A DNA stretch of 64,000 bases, taken from NCBI GenBank assembly GCA_015680685.1, contig MNCI01013583.1, positions 602,604-666,603 of the forward strand, in the 5' to 3' direction. Below are positions 1-12,167 of this stretch, piece after piece. Under the pieces are notes generated by a model. That model was not told the origin of the DNA and did no database searches. It saw only the letters and a list, made by a program, of their open reading frames with translations. The first letter of the stretch is position 1; each line of letters begins with the position of its first letter. This DNA comes from Gnetum montanum. Taxonomy: Eukaryota; Streptophyta; Gnetopsida; Gnetales; Gnetaceae. A program made the position numbers and the translations under genes.

Positions 1-1060
1 CATAGTTCGTATAGTTGACCTTTGGCATACATTCCTAAGGTCTCTCTTGTTTCATTACATAGCCCATCAATGATATGGTACATTAGCCTTTCCTTGAAAA
101 ACCCATGGCCTGGACAATTGTTTAATAGTGCATAATATCTTTCTAAGGCCATGTCCAATGGTTCATGTTGTGCTTGTTTCCACTCTTGGATTTGTTTCCT
201 CAAGGCTAACACTCTTGCGTAGGTTTGATATCCTTCGTTAAAAAGTTCTACCATTGTTGACCAATGTCGTATTGAATTTGGTTTTAATGATCTATATACC
301 ATACTTTTGCTTGGTCAACGAGTGTCATAGGGAAGAGCTTGATTTTTTGCCAATCGTTATCAATGTTGTTTCATGTGTAGGCATCGTAGAAGGCTTGTAA
401 ATGTTGATGTGGATCTAAGTCATAGCCTCCTGATAAATTAGGAAAGTTTTTTAAATCGAGCCTAGGTAGTCAGCTCTCTTTACGATGCCTACGGGGGATT
501 CAAACAGCCTCTTGTATTGGTGTTAGGCTCTTAGTGGCCAGCAGGGGTTCATCACCAGCAGGGGTTCATCACCAGCAGGGGTTCATCATCACTAAGTAGG
601 TTGTGAGTTTGTAAGTTAGGATGATGTTGCCTTCATTTATGTTGGCGTTCTTGATTTTCTTTGTGAGCTCGATTTTAAGTTCTACGTCGATCCCTTGAAA
701 GATAGTCATCCATGTCACAATCTGACGTTGAAGGAGTAGAGGAAGAGAAGGAACTGTAAAACTCATTATGACTTTTGTAAGTCTTCCAATCATCCCCAAG
801 TAAGTTCTTGTTAGTTATTGAGAAGGTCCTAGGCCTTTCAGGCCTCCTCATTCTATGGGATGTCTCATCCTCACTAGAGGTGTTAGAGTTGGATGACGAG
901 AGTCTTTGAGTATCATTGGGGTGTTCATAAATGTAAGGGACTCCTACATAAGGTTGAGTACTCTAATCTTCATTGTCATCTAATTCATTGGTTCTCCAAT
1001 GAATTGCCTCACCAGATGTGGCATTATTATAGTCTTGTAGGAGAGGCATGATTGAATAAC
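1..1060 (-). pseudogene. Ty3/gypsy gag, decayed, running off the left edge
   Basis: Read on the minus strand, bases 260 down to 1 are open and contain LALRKQIQEWKQAQ, LERYYALLNNCPGHGFF and DGLCNETRETLGM, which fit the plant retrotransposon gag capsid pattern. Bases 480-260 carry the preceding capsid part (LDPHQHLQAFYDAYT, KIKLFPMTLVDQAKVWY) with scattered stops. The N-terminal part up to about 1060 is AT-rich and carries a 17-bp triplication. The order LTR then gag (minus) is as expected for one element. Confidence 0.65.
538..588. repeat. 17-bp tandem triplication in gag
   Basis: Three perfect head-to-tail copies of CCAGCAGGGGTTCATCA. Seventeen is not a multiple of three, so the array shifts the gag frame and must postdate coding activity or lie outside the coding part. 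Confidence 0.95.
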
Positions 1061-1284
1061 TGTGTGTGAATTCGTATGTGACTTTTTGTAATTATTTCTT
1101 CTTAAAAGATATATCATTAATTCCTATACAGCGACCTTGTATGATATAACTAATCTAGATNTAAACTAGCCTAACTGTGATGAGCATCCGTTCCTTGATT
1201 ATCCATACACATCTTGGACTTTGTGCACAACTACTACTGGGATTATCAAGTGCAGATCCTAGGTACGCTATTGGGTTACCAAGT

Positions 1285-1815
1285 TGTCACACTTAAATGC
1301 TCGTAATCAAGTCGTACTCATTCTATGTTTTAACATGAGTTTAAGGGTGAGAGAGATTTAACTGAGAAAGTAGTAAATAACAATTAAATAATTAATTAAG
1401 TAAACTAAGTGAATGCTACAATGGTGAAGTAATCTCGATCTTTATTTCCGGTCATGTGCGTGTCCAAGTACGTCACACTCGAATAAAGGATGCTGTACAA
1501 TTACAATCACCACACTGCGGGCATACACTGGGAAATATTCCAACTCTGGAATGATAACACTACAATAGTCTAACCAAGGGTCTAAATCTAAGTGCCTAAA
1601 ACTGGGAAAGCTGCCTCTTATTTATAGGAATTGAGGCAGGTCGCGATATCACGTACGTGATATCGTGGTTGATGCAATATCGCGGCCGCGATATCGTAGC
1701 TGATGTGATATCGCGACTGTGATCATGATATCGCAACCCATGGGATATCATGGCTGTGATATCATGGCAGCGATATCATAGCCAGAAAATTCATGACTCA
1801 TCAATGTTTATCAAA
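1285..1815 (-). repeat. LTR of a Ty3/gypsy element (minus orientation)
   Basis: Read on the minus strand it contains, in order, an array of GATATC-centred palindromes (about 1790-1630), a TATA box (CCTATAAATA, 1618-1627), a polyadenylation signal AATAAAG (1440-1446) followed by ATCGAGATT, and an end near TGTGACA at 1285. The same order and wording occur in the plus-strand LTR at 10365-10845, with about the same TATA to AATAAA distance (roughly 180 bp). The CpG-containing GATATCGCGG motifs are still present, suggesting a younger age than the 10.4 kb copy. Base 1161 just inside is an ambiguous N. No recognisable primer site was assigned with confidence. Confidence 0.7.
1650..1790. repeat. GATATC palindrome array in U3
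   Basis: About ten copies of GATATC or AATATCGC-type words in 140 bp, several as longer palindromes such as GATATCACGTACGTGATATC and ATATCGCGGCCGCGATAT. Located just upstream of the LTR TATA box. Confidence 0.85.
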
Positions 1816-2091
1816 GAAGTAGAAAACTAGTATAGATCATTAGAAATGGAGTCTATTCAGAAATGGAGCTAGATGCTAGAATTTTTCAATGATAACTATT
1901 AGAGATAAGAGTATCCAACTTGAGAAAGCTAATCCAAGAATGAAAGCAAGAGACTCATGAATCCCTTGATGGAGCAATGGATAGATACTATTCACACTTG
2001 CATTAAGGCCCAAGCTGTGGTTTTTTTCAAAGGGTATAGTTGAGGTTTATAATTGAAGGGTTATAACTAAAAGAGAGTGTAATTTCAAAAT

Positions 2092-5000
2092 ATGCATGGA
2101 ATTAATGGGATGGATCACAAGTTCTTATATAAAAGAAACAAGCAACATAAAGAAATTAAGAACAAAACTTTCCTAGGGAGAATACCAACAAAAAAAAGAT
2201 ATGGAGTGGGAAAATTTAGAGATTTTTCAAAAACTAGAATTAGAGCCTATAAAACTCAAGTAATTACTAGATACACTAGAATATGTGTTTCTTAACAATG
2301 GTAAATTAATAATTATCAATGCTAATCTTAGTAAAGAACAGAAGCAAAAGTTACTCAAGGTAGTGAACAAATGTTCAACAACATTTACATGGTCATATGA
2401 TGACAGCACAAGAATCAACCCATGTATTAATCGACATCGCATATACATAAATCCTAAGGTTAAACCATGTCGCCAACCTTGAATCTAAGGCTAAAGGAAG
2501 TGATGAAAAAGGAGCTAGAAAAACTACTCAAGGCTAGATTCATATACCATATTCAAGACAGTGAAGGTTATATATTTCAAAAAAGGGCATAAAGTGAAGG
2601 TTATATATTTATTTTTGACTACTAATTGTGTCAACTTTTAAGAATCACTTTCCACTATGACCAAGGCTTGAACACTATAGTAAGACATCAACCATTATTT
2701 TCTAGATGGATATTGTGGATAGAATCAAATTTGAATAGCAATAGAAGATCAAGAAAAGTTCATGTTTACTAGCCCATGGGGAATGTTCTCTTATACACAA
2801 ATGTCATTTTGTCTTTAAAATGCACATGTTACATTCCAATAACTTGTCCTTTTCAAAACTAGATTGATAATGAGATCAAAGTGCTCATGGGTAATTTTTT
2901 CACTTATGGATCCAACTTTGAGTAAGCATGAGACTGCTTAGAGTAGGTATTAAAAAGATTTTTAAAAACTAATGTAAAGCTCAATTGGAAAAAGAGCCAT
3001 TTAATAATCTAAGAGGGTATAGTTCTAGGGAACAAGGTTTCATAGAATAGAATCAAGGTAGATCTAGATATAATTAGAGTTATCCAAGGCATAACCTAGA
3101 GACCACAAACTATTAAAGATGTAAGAGCCTTTCTCAGGCATATCGGGTATCATAGAAGATTCATTGAAAATTTCTCTAAAATGGCAAAACCACCAGTATA
3201 ACATAGCACTAAAGATACATTGTTTGTCTAGTCAAGAGAGTGTGAAAAGATCTTTGAGAGCATAAAATAAAAACTTTTAGAGACTCCAATCTTAAGAGCT
3301 CTAAACTAGTCAAAACCTTTTTACATTATGACAGATGCTTCAAATTATGCATTGGGTGTTATACTTACATAGTTAGATGATCAAAAGTGATCATATTACA
3401 TTTACTATGTAAGTCAAAATATTACAAGAGTACAACTTAACTACACAACTACATAAAAAGGGTTGATGGTTATGGTGTATGCACTAGAACATTTTTGACA
3501 TTATGTGCTTGGCTATGCTATCTACATCCATACTTACCATGACACAACAAGATTTTTAATAAATAAACTAGAAATTACCATAAGAGTTAATTAGATGGCT
3601 TATGATCTTATAGGAGTTTGACATCATCATAATTGATAGAAAAGAAACTATGAATGTAGTTGCGAATCATTTATCAAGAATAAGATGGAAGATAGAAGAA
3701 AATGTAGCATCTTTATCAAACCAATTTCCTGATGAATTATTATTTGCTAAAGCAACAACAGTTATAGATCTGATTGTAACAAAATCCTAGCTAGTAGATT
3801 ATCTAATCTTATTGACCACTCAAGAAATCCCTACTAAATGTGATAAGAAGAAGAATGAGTAATTTCTTCCTTGAGAAATGCACTTCATTGAAATCAATGG
3901 TGATCTCTACAAAATCTACACTAACACACTCATCAAATAATATGTGCCATAAGAAAGTCAATCAAGAATTTTACAGGATGCACATGAAGGACCATGTGGA
4001 GGCTATTTACAGGATGATAAATAGCCATCAAAATGCTCATGGCTAGATATTTTTGGCCTACTATATTTAGTGATGCCCATTGATTTACTTAGTCATGTAA
4101 ATGATGTTAGCATGATGAAGGAATGATAGCCAAACATGAAGGCTTGCAATAATGGATATAACCATTGGAACCATTTGATATTAGGGAATTAATTTTATGG
4201 GACACGTGACTTCGATATTAAATGAAAAAGCATACATAATTGTTGTTGTTAATTACTATACAAACTAGGTGGAAGCTAATAAAGTTAAGGATTATACATT
4301 AGCAACAATAACCAAATTGTTTCAACAACATGTGGTGAATAAATTTGAAGTACCAAGGATGTTGATCTTAAATAATGGAATGCATTTCATGACAACTACT
4401 TTCAAGAAACTTATACAACATCTTAGGGTTAATTATAAATTAATAATATCATATCATCCCCAAGCTAACGGATAATCATAAGTGACTAGCTTAGAAATAA
4501 CACAAGTCTTAACCAATACAATTAGTTGACATAGGAAAGACTAGAGCACTAGCTGGATGACACTCTTTGGGCCTATAGATAAACTTGGAATAGGATACTC
4601 TCTATATGAATTAGTATATGGAAAACTACCTACCCTGCCAATCCAAGCCAATATCCATGCCCTATCTACTGCATGTTCTTTAGACATAGACATTGATGTC
4701 ATCTGGAAAGAATGTTTAATAAATCTAAACTTATTGAGTGAAAATCATCTTGTACTTTGATGTTTAATGTGATACATAAGATGTATACTAAGCATAGACA
4801 TGATATTAAGATTAGACAAGTTATTATCAAGCTAGGTGATAGAGTCTTATACTACAATCCCAAACATGTTAGCGAATGTAATAAATTTCAAATATTGTGG
4901 AAAGAACCTTATATCATCCATGCTACTCATCACTTTGATGTCAAGCACATATATCACCTTGATAGCCCACAAAAGCTTAGTTTAGTTAACATTTAATAAT
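2092..5000 (+). pseudogene. Ty3/gypsy pol (RT, RNase H, integrase), heavily decayed
   Basis: Linker between protease and RT at 2285-2480 (PCINRHRIYINPKVKPCRQP), wording typical of the Athila/Tat branch. RT remnants at 2480-3060, then RAFLRHIGYHRRFIENFS at 3132-3180. RNase H TDASNYALGVIL at 3330-3367. Integrase core at about 4230-4480 (VEANKVKDY, LILNNGMHF, ISYHPQANG) with both visible catalytic Asp positions read as Asn. Integrase C-terminal part at 4760-4996 (KLGDRVLYYNPKH). Many stops are TAG, TAA or TGA where the family has Gln or Trp, for instance at 3370 and 3390. A small repeat of AGTGAAGGTTATATATTT lies at 2560 and 2594. Not functional. Confidence 0.85.
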
Positions 5001-6680
5001 TTAAATTAGCATTCACTATTGATAAGCAAAACTTGATCTTCTATGTCTACTCCTTCAACCTTAGTCATCGGGGAGTGTTATATTTTAACTAGGCCTTTTG
5101 AATACACTTCTTTTTTCATTTTCAATTTTTTAATTTCTTGATATTTTTCTTAATTCTTATTCATTTTTCAAATCCTTGATATCTTCTCATTCTTTCATAT
5201 ATTTTCAATTCTTTAATACTTTTTAATTTCTTCATATGTTTTCATATTCTTTTATATCTTTTACTATTTATATACTTTTTATTTTCTTGCATATTTTAAT
5301 CTAATAAGTAAGATGTTGTCTAGACAAGAAGAATTTCACCCTATGTTATTATATTATTAAAGGACTAATTATATGTATATTTAGACCATGTCATCCATTT
5401 CCCCCATTTCTTGTAATCAAAGGTTCTTACCATGGGTAAGATGTAATTTTTATTACTCAAACCTAAAAATTAAGTTATGATCTTTATGCCTTAAAGAAAA
5501 GGAGAACAAAAAATAATAGGAAAATGATGTAACATCATGAAGATTTGTTGATTCTGTGGACTTCTTCTATGAGTCCCAATCCTCCATGTGGTTATATCAT
5601 TGCTTAAATCTTTATTAAAATGAAAACATGTCTTCAAATAATATTTGTTGCCTTATTATAACACTAGAAAGACATCTTACTCATGTGTGAAAGTAGTCCT
5701 CTAGTAAGCTTAGCAAAATAATTAATTTGTACATCTAATAAACATTCTTGGGGTACCACAGGAAAGACATGCTACCCATGTCTAAAGGTACACCATTGAT
5801 GAGATTAGCATTGGTAATGAGGCTAGAAAGACATGTTACCCATACTTAAAGGCACCCCTCTAACCAATGGCCAAGATGTTCAAAACCATAAAAAAATTGT
5901 AATTAATTAATTATACTTTCTTCTTCTTAAAGCTTTTCATGTGAGTAATGATATTATCATATGGTTATAATTGGTTTTATGGTCGCTAGTCCAAGAAGAT
6001 GCAATGCAATGTCACTGGTAAGTGGTATGGACTTGGTTTGAAATTTGTATGGAAAGGTGTAACGATCACTTTAATAATACCTCACACACAAGATTTATTA
6101 TGACAATGGTAAAAAACCTCATGTCCCATTTTCTCTAATTCATTCTTTTATCATTCCACCCTCACTAGTAAATATAACTAAAATTTGATGATTCTATATA
6201 GCATAGTATTATTTTCTTACTGAGAGAATTCTAATAAGTGTAGATTGAAAGATAGGTATGATTCACATTCAATTTTTTAAGTGCCTATAGATATTTGTAG
6301 GAGTGATTATACAAGGACATTAAGAATAGGATCTGTCTTTGGGAAGGATCCACTTGTATAAATTTTGTGTCTCATATTTGGCACCCAATTCCACAACATC
6401 TTGCTTATTCCTAGCTATTTATTTCACCTCTTGCATCATGCCTAAAACTTCCACCATTTGATATATTTGACCATTTTCATCAACAACAATCCTTAGCGTT
6501 GTATACTTTACCTTGCTTAAGAATCCTTGTCTTTATAAATTTCTACCATTTGTGGGGAATTAAACTATCTATGAATATTATTCTTTGTCCAGACACCCTC
6601 TAAATAGCATTAGAATCCTTTAGGCATTGAAATTCATCATTATTTTTCTAGAAATCAGGCAAAAAATTTGAATTTTTCTA
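5000..6680. other. AT-rich spacer with no gene
   Basis: Spacer after pol of the plus-strand element. 5100-5300 is T-rich low complexity. Three diverged copies of a GAAAGACATnnTACCCAT motif start near 5666, 5761 and 5825. I see no coding signal. Confidence 0.6.
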
Positions 6681-6765
6681 AGATGATATTGTAGGTACGA
6701 TATTGCATCTACTATGATATCACATCTACGATATTGTAGATATAATGTATCCTATATAATCTTTT
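6680..6765. repeat. Degenerate GATAT palindrome array
   Basis: GATATTGTAGGTACGATATT, ATGATATCA and ACGATATTGTAGATATA occur close together, followed by TATA-rich sequence at about 6755-6770. It resembles the U3 arrays at 1.7 and 10.4 kb but lacks the AATAAAGATCGAGATT landmark, so its LTR nature is uncertain. Confidence 0.5.
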
Positions 6766-7439
6766 ATAAACATAATGCAATGATTACTAAATTTTCATCA
6801 TTTTCTTCCAAACACACAAGGTTTCCATGTCATTTTCATGCCAAAGACCATTTAAGAGCCATATCGTCAACATCACACCCAATTTAAACCATTCTTGAAT
6901 CCTTGCGCTCTTGGAGTGAGCTTTTCTATTGTGGAGGAAAGTTTGCATAAATTTGGGAAAATTTGGCTAACACATGGATGGCCTGATCAAGAAGGAAGGG
7001 TAATAATCTAATGATTTCCTATCACAAATAAAATGATTTAAAAAATTTCAAAGTTTTTACACTAATTTTAGAGCCTGTGCTTTGATTAGTGCCATCAAAA
7101 TCAAAATCTACATCTTCTAGGAATATTGTGCATCTTTAAACATCGTTTTAACAATTACTAATTAATGACTTAGGAAAAAATGTTTGGATGGTTAATTCTA
7201 TAATATTTTTTTGATTTTAGTTAATTTCAAAATTGGGACTTTTCACAAATTGATGAAATTTCAGACACTACAATCATGATTAAAAACAAAATTGATTAAT
7301 TTTTGAAATTTTTTATCAAACCCCAAAATCTAAGGAAGGATCATGAACAAGTAAGAATTTTTTTCCAAATTTTTAGGTTAACTTTAAGCTTACCAATGAT
7401 TGCAGATGATTATAAAGAGAATCCTTGAAGCTGAAGGGT

Positions 7440-10140
7440 CATTACAATCACTCCAAAAATGACCTAGAGGAAGATACAAGGGAAGAGGAGGAGATCAATC
7501 TCTTGTTGAAGAACGAAAAGAACAATTATTTTCCATGCATAAACCAACATCCCAAATAGGGTAGTCTACGCATGTAAAAGTTGCAGAACCTCCACTAGGT
7601 CCAAAAACTATGCCAAAAACTCATACTTTCAAGGACTGTGTGAGGGTTATCAATGATAAGTCAATAATATCCATAGTCATTGTGAAATTGAATTGGACTA
7701 TTTATGGAATTTTCTCCTAAAAAAGTCAAAGAAAAATTATAGGCATCACCATTTTGGCACAACAAATAGGATGATACCACAGCCAAGATTGAAGATGTCA
7801 TAGTGTCATATTCAGTAGAAGCTATTATAAGGGCATTAAATCTTTCAAATATTGGAGCTTCCATTACCCAAATTTGTACAAAATCTAACATAGATGCAAG
7901 GAATATTTGGCTACAAAAGCTTATGGAACTATAGATAAGAAGTATAATGGACTATCTATTGCAAAAAAGATTTATTTTAAGATTGATACATTTCATATTT
8001 TTCCTACAAAAAGGTTGAACATGATATCCACATATGCTAACAAGGGAAGTGCTATTCTAATGGAAAAGCCCCAAGAAAACATGGATCACTTACTTTTTCT
8101 AGAGATTCAAAGGAGATTTAAGAAGAAGAATTCAAGGAAGCCAATACTTCTATGTACTTGTTTAATAAGGAAGTTGTGCATGCATGCTAGCATTTTGGGG
8201 TATGCTAATGATGTACCAAGGAAAGCTCAAAATGCTTCTTATGTAGAAATATCTAAGCCAATATTGCCAAAGAAAGATCAAGTTAAAAATCCACCAATTA
8301 CAAAAGCAAAAACAACATTAACACTGGTAGCAAACATACTAGCTACAAGCACAAAGCAAGAAAGACCTAGTTTATTAACACTAACAATAGAGCAAAGAGA
8401 TTATAGGTCTACCATGAGTCATTTGCCATAAATTGTTAAAACTGTGAGTTGGGGAAGTAGGAAAATATCAAGTTAGAAAAAGTCTGAGCAACCCCACATT
8501 ATTAATAGGACTAGCAAGTGGTCAAATCTCCTTATAAGCCATAGAAGAAAATTGGGCACCAAATTTTTTGGTAATGTTGCATCATTTCATGTAACTTTAG
8601 AATTAGGAGAATGTGCCACTAGGGTGATTATGTAGCATAAAGATGAATAAGAAATAGAAAAACTGATTACAAATCACTTCAAAGAAGATTTTAATGTTCA
8701 TGTTGTTGTGCCACCTACTAACTTTTTAGGAGCCACATACTCCCAACCAATTGCAAGAATATTTGAGAAGGATAAAAGCATGGGAAAGAAAGCGATGACT
8801 ATAAAAGAACATGAAGATGCCCTAAATAGACTATTGTAGAAAGGATAACTTATGCACGATCTTTTTGATATCCCTAATGATATCATTGCAGTTCAATCTA
8901 AGTTAAAAAAAAGTTGGTTGTTCTTGAAACAAGGTTGCAAAATGTAAACTTGGATATCTAGAAATTGCAAAATTAACTAGTTGACCTCCGAATTGATAAG
9001 CAAGATCTAGCAAATTATGTGGCATCTAAATAGATAGAGTAACTCATGACAAAACAAGTAAATGAATTAAAGGACAAGTAGAGGTAATTTGACATGGAAA
9101 GAAAAAAGGCAACAAGAGATGCATTAGTAGTAGATACAATAACATATGTCCATGTCAAAACAATTACAGAGTTAGAAAAAGAGAACAAGAGATTTTTTGT
9201 AGAGAACAAAAGATTGACAAATGCAAAGAAAGAAAAGAATATGTTCGAGAAAAGTTTCAAGTATAGAACAATTTGCTTGAGTCAACTTAAAGATAAAACA
9301 ATTGGCCTAAGAGAATAAAACCATATTAATGAAAGAAGTTTACATGATTTACCAAAATACTACTATTAAAATTAGCACATGATAAAATGATGCTAAGAAG
9401 CATGAGAACTTTATGGGACACTTTAGAGACCAAGTGGGCATGTACAAGCAAGTCAATGAGAAGAAATTTAGATGGTGAAGGCCAAGATCAACATAGCCAT
9501 ACAATAGCTACCTAATTAGCAACTCATCTTGGATAGTCTCATATTAGTCCACTAGGAAGAAATGAAGGTCAAGGACCTATAGATAGAATATTTGAAAGAG
9601 TACATGGAGTTGGCAAATCTATGTTATGCCAACTTAGCCATGTTAACAATAGGGAGACCTAGCACAGAATTGGAGTAGCAACTAGCCACAATGTATTTAA
9701 CATATGAGAAGGAGTTTGTGGATAGAAAGGATTCCCAGTAGAAGCTAAACATTATCAAATCTAAGCTCCAAGTTTTAAAGACTAGCTATCATAATTTAAA
9801 GCATGTTGCAACAAATTTGGCTAGAAGAATGAGTGACTATTAAGATCTACAAAAACTAGCCAAATCCTTCGAAGTTGAGTGAACATAGTTCACAACATGG
9901 TATGTGAAAGCCAATAAACTTTCTCCTTAGTTGCTATGTTCTTGGGAAGTGCCTACATCAAAGAATATTGCAAAATTGACATGGGCAACCGATGATTCTA
10001 GAATTGAGGAAAAATTAAGGGCATCATTGAACCAATTTCAATTAAAGAAGCTCATTGTGCTAGGAAAGTAGCCATAAGAACCAATGATGCAATAGGAGTT
10101 GACATTGCTAGGAACTACATGAAGATTTGCATCATAAATT
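7440..10140 (+). pseudogene. Large ruined ORF between pol and 3' LTR, function unknown
   Basis: Open stretches in shifting frames: 7907-8431 (174 codons), about 8540-8890 and 9094-9318. I do not recognise the protein. The part at 9094-9318 is Lys/Glu-rich and coiled-coil-like (TELEKENKRFFVENKRL). Further charged helical stretches continue to about 10100. Most interruptions are TAG or TAA. Its place, same strand, downstream of pol and upstream of the 3' LTR, is where Athila/Tat elements carry an extra (env-like or unknown) ORF. Belonging to the same element as the pol at 2.1-5.0 kb is an inference. Confidence 0.45.
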
Positions 10141-10364
10141 TTTAAAGACTACATCAAGTTTTATTTTGTGTTTTTTCACTATTGTCAATGTTGTCAATCA
10201 CACTCTACATGATATTTTGGTAAAATCAGAATGTAGTAGTCAAATTTAATCAGAATTACTAGTTTTATGTCATATATCATTAAGTTTGTAAGACCCCACA
10301 ATTTTTGTAACTCTATTCTCCATTTGCTTTAACTTGAGGATAAGTTTCTATTCAATTGTGAGGG

Positions 10365-10845
10365 TGTGATAAATCGAATTTATCCACTTAACTATGATAT
10401 TGTATCTATCATTTCATAGATACAATATCATAGTTCATGATATGATATCATAGATATGATGTAGTGGATCATAGTCATGCTTATAAATACAAACCCATCA
10501 TTGTGTCAAACTTACCTCTTGGTCTACCATGTAACTAAACTGTTACAATTTGTTTTTGTGATTTTAGAGATAGTTGTGAGTGTTGGTAGTGTGATGATTA
10601 ATAGTTGTACAACATCTTTATTCCAGTGGAGTGTACCTAGACATAGTTCATATCCAACAATAAAGATCGAGATTATTATTTATTATTGCAACATTTCACT
10701 TAGACTAGATTTACTTTTCCAATGTCATTTACTTTTCCCACATTCATTAGATTTACTTTTCCAATGTCATTTACTAACATATAATTGTCTAGTAATCTAG
10801 TGGTAGCTTTGTTGAATTCACTCAGTCGCAAAGTTACTTGATAAT
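10365..10845 (+). repeat. 3' LTR of the plus-strand Ty3/gypsy element
   Basis: Begins TGTGATAAATCG after a purine-rich GTGAGGG stretch (candidate polypurine tract). Contains a GATAT palindrome array (10390-10465), TATA box TTATAAATA (10481-10489) and AATAAAGATCGAGATT (10659-10674), all shared with the LTR at 1285-1815. Unlike that copy it has lost nearly all CpG. Contains a direct repeat of GATTTACTTTTCCAATGTCA (10709 and 10750). The exact right end is uncertain. Confidence 0.65.
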
Positions 10846-10849
10846 ACCA

Positions 10850-12085
10850 TTGGGAATTATACTAGCCCAAGGCATGTACCAAAGACTAGGAATAAATGCT
10901 TATTATCATTAGGCTAAAATAGCATTTCATTTCCATTGCTCTTTAGTTAATAGCATTTACATTCATTTCATTATGTTTCACTTTAGCACTTTATGAGCCA
11001 ATCAACATCATTCGATCATATACCTTACCAAGAGTTAAACCATACACTTGCACTTCACTAATTCTAGTAGGAAGACAAAGATTGTAGACTCATTATCAAC
11101 AAGCTAGTATAATAATATTGTACCATCCACGGATTATGATCTAGTCGCTTATGTACACTTGTAACTTGTATGGTTGGGCATTAGGAACTCTCACTACTCA
11201 TCAACTAGGCAATGCTTCAATGATGTAGCATACCTTAGATATAGTATCTTTTATACATATGTAGTGTTGATCATTTGTAAGTAGGCTCTAGATTTTGATG
11301 TCAAATTTGAAGAATATGATAAAGTTCCATATTTTGTCAAGTCATGTAATCTTTCGTTGAAAGTTAAGAAAGAGATTATTGCTCTTATTGGTCCCATTAA
11401 GTATAGGGAATCTATTTCTACAACTTTTGGTTTATAGAAATTTTTTTTTGTAGCAATTCATCGTCTCAATCATAAAAAAGAATTGGTTTTACAAGTAGAC
11501 AAGAAGTCTTATATTCAACTAATTACATATTATAATCTTCTTAATTCTTGCAACTTTTACCATCATGAAAGATGTTTGTTCCTTCTTGTAACTTCCATGT
11601 AAGCCTATATAATGGCTAAAAAAAGGTGAAAGGAAAGCTACTCAGAATTGAGTGTTTAAAAAGGTGCCTTCTTAGTAAAGCTTTGTCTCCATTGTAAGAG
11701 ATCAACTACTTGTGTTTATGTTCTTAAATGATGTGGGAGCTTGGAATTATGAAAATGCTTTGTATTTTTATGTCTATAGTATTTCTTCATCAATTTAACA
11801 TTACTGAGAGAATTTCTTTGTATTATTACTTCCTTCAAGTTAAGATTAATGAATTTTTAAAGCATGTTGATTCAAGTCTCCTATTAGCTTTAGGCATTTG
11901 CATTTTTAAAACATGTTGAGGCAAGTCTCATGTTAGGTTAGGCATTTGCATTTAGAAGAATGATATTCATAACATTTATGAAATTGAAACTAAAATTTTA
12001 TACTTTATTTTTTCACTTACATCCCTTAAAACCCCTTGTATATATTGTACTAGTTTCAAAATTCCTTTTGCAAAACCTTAAGAAT
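10850..12085 (+). other. No clear gene; ORF-like relic at 11290-11600
   Basis: A frame from 11294 to about 11600 is open except one TAG (KVKKEIIALIGPIKYRES..., then VAIHRLNHKKELVLQVDKK). It looks like decayed coding sequence, but I recognise no family. The rest is AT-rich. Confidence 0.3.
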
Positions 12086-12087
12086 AA

Positions 12088-12167
12088 GGTGTTAGCCTAG
12101 TGGTATACGTCTTGGCTTGGTAACCCTAGGTCAAAGGTTTGATTCTAGTATGTAGCACTAAGTTATA
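12088..12167 (+). mobile_element. tRNA-derived SINE head (plus)
   Basis: Pol III A box TAGCCTAGTGG at 12093-12103 and B box GGTTTGATTCT at 12136-12146 with tRNA-like spacing. The following body (AGTTATAAACTTCTATAAATC... GTTTTAATTATTTTGGG) resembles the SINE at 55.1 kb. Confidence 0.7.

Noticed and set aside
1-2090. Minus gag/LTR as the inverted 5' end of the plus-strand Ty3 element
   Set aside because: Order would fit, but the minus LTR keeps its CpG-rich palindromes and the gag frame near the edge is open, while the plus pol and its LTR are far more decayed. Two insertions of different age are more likely.
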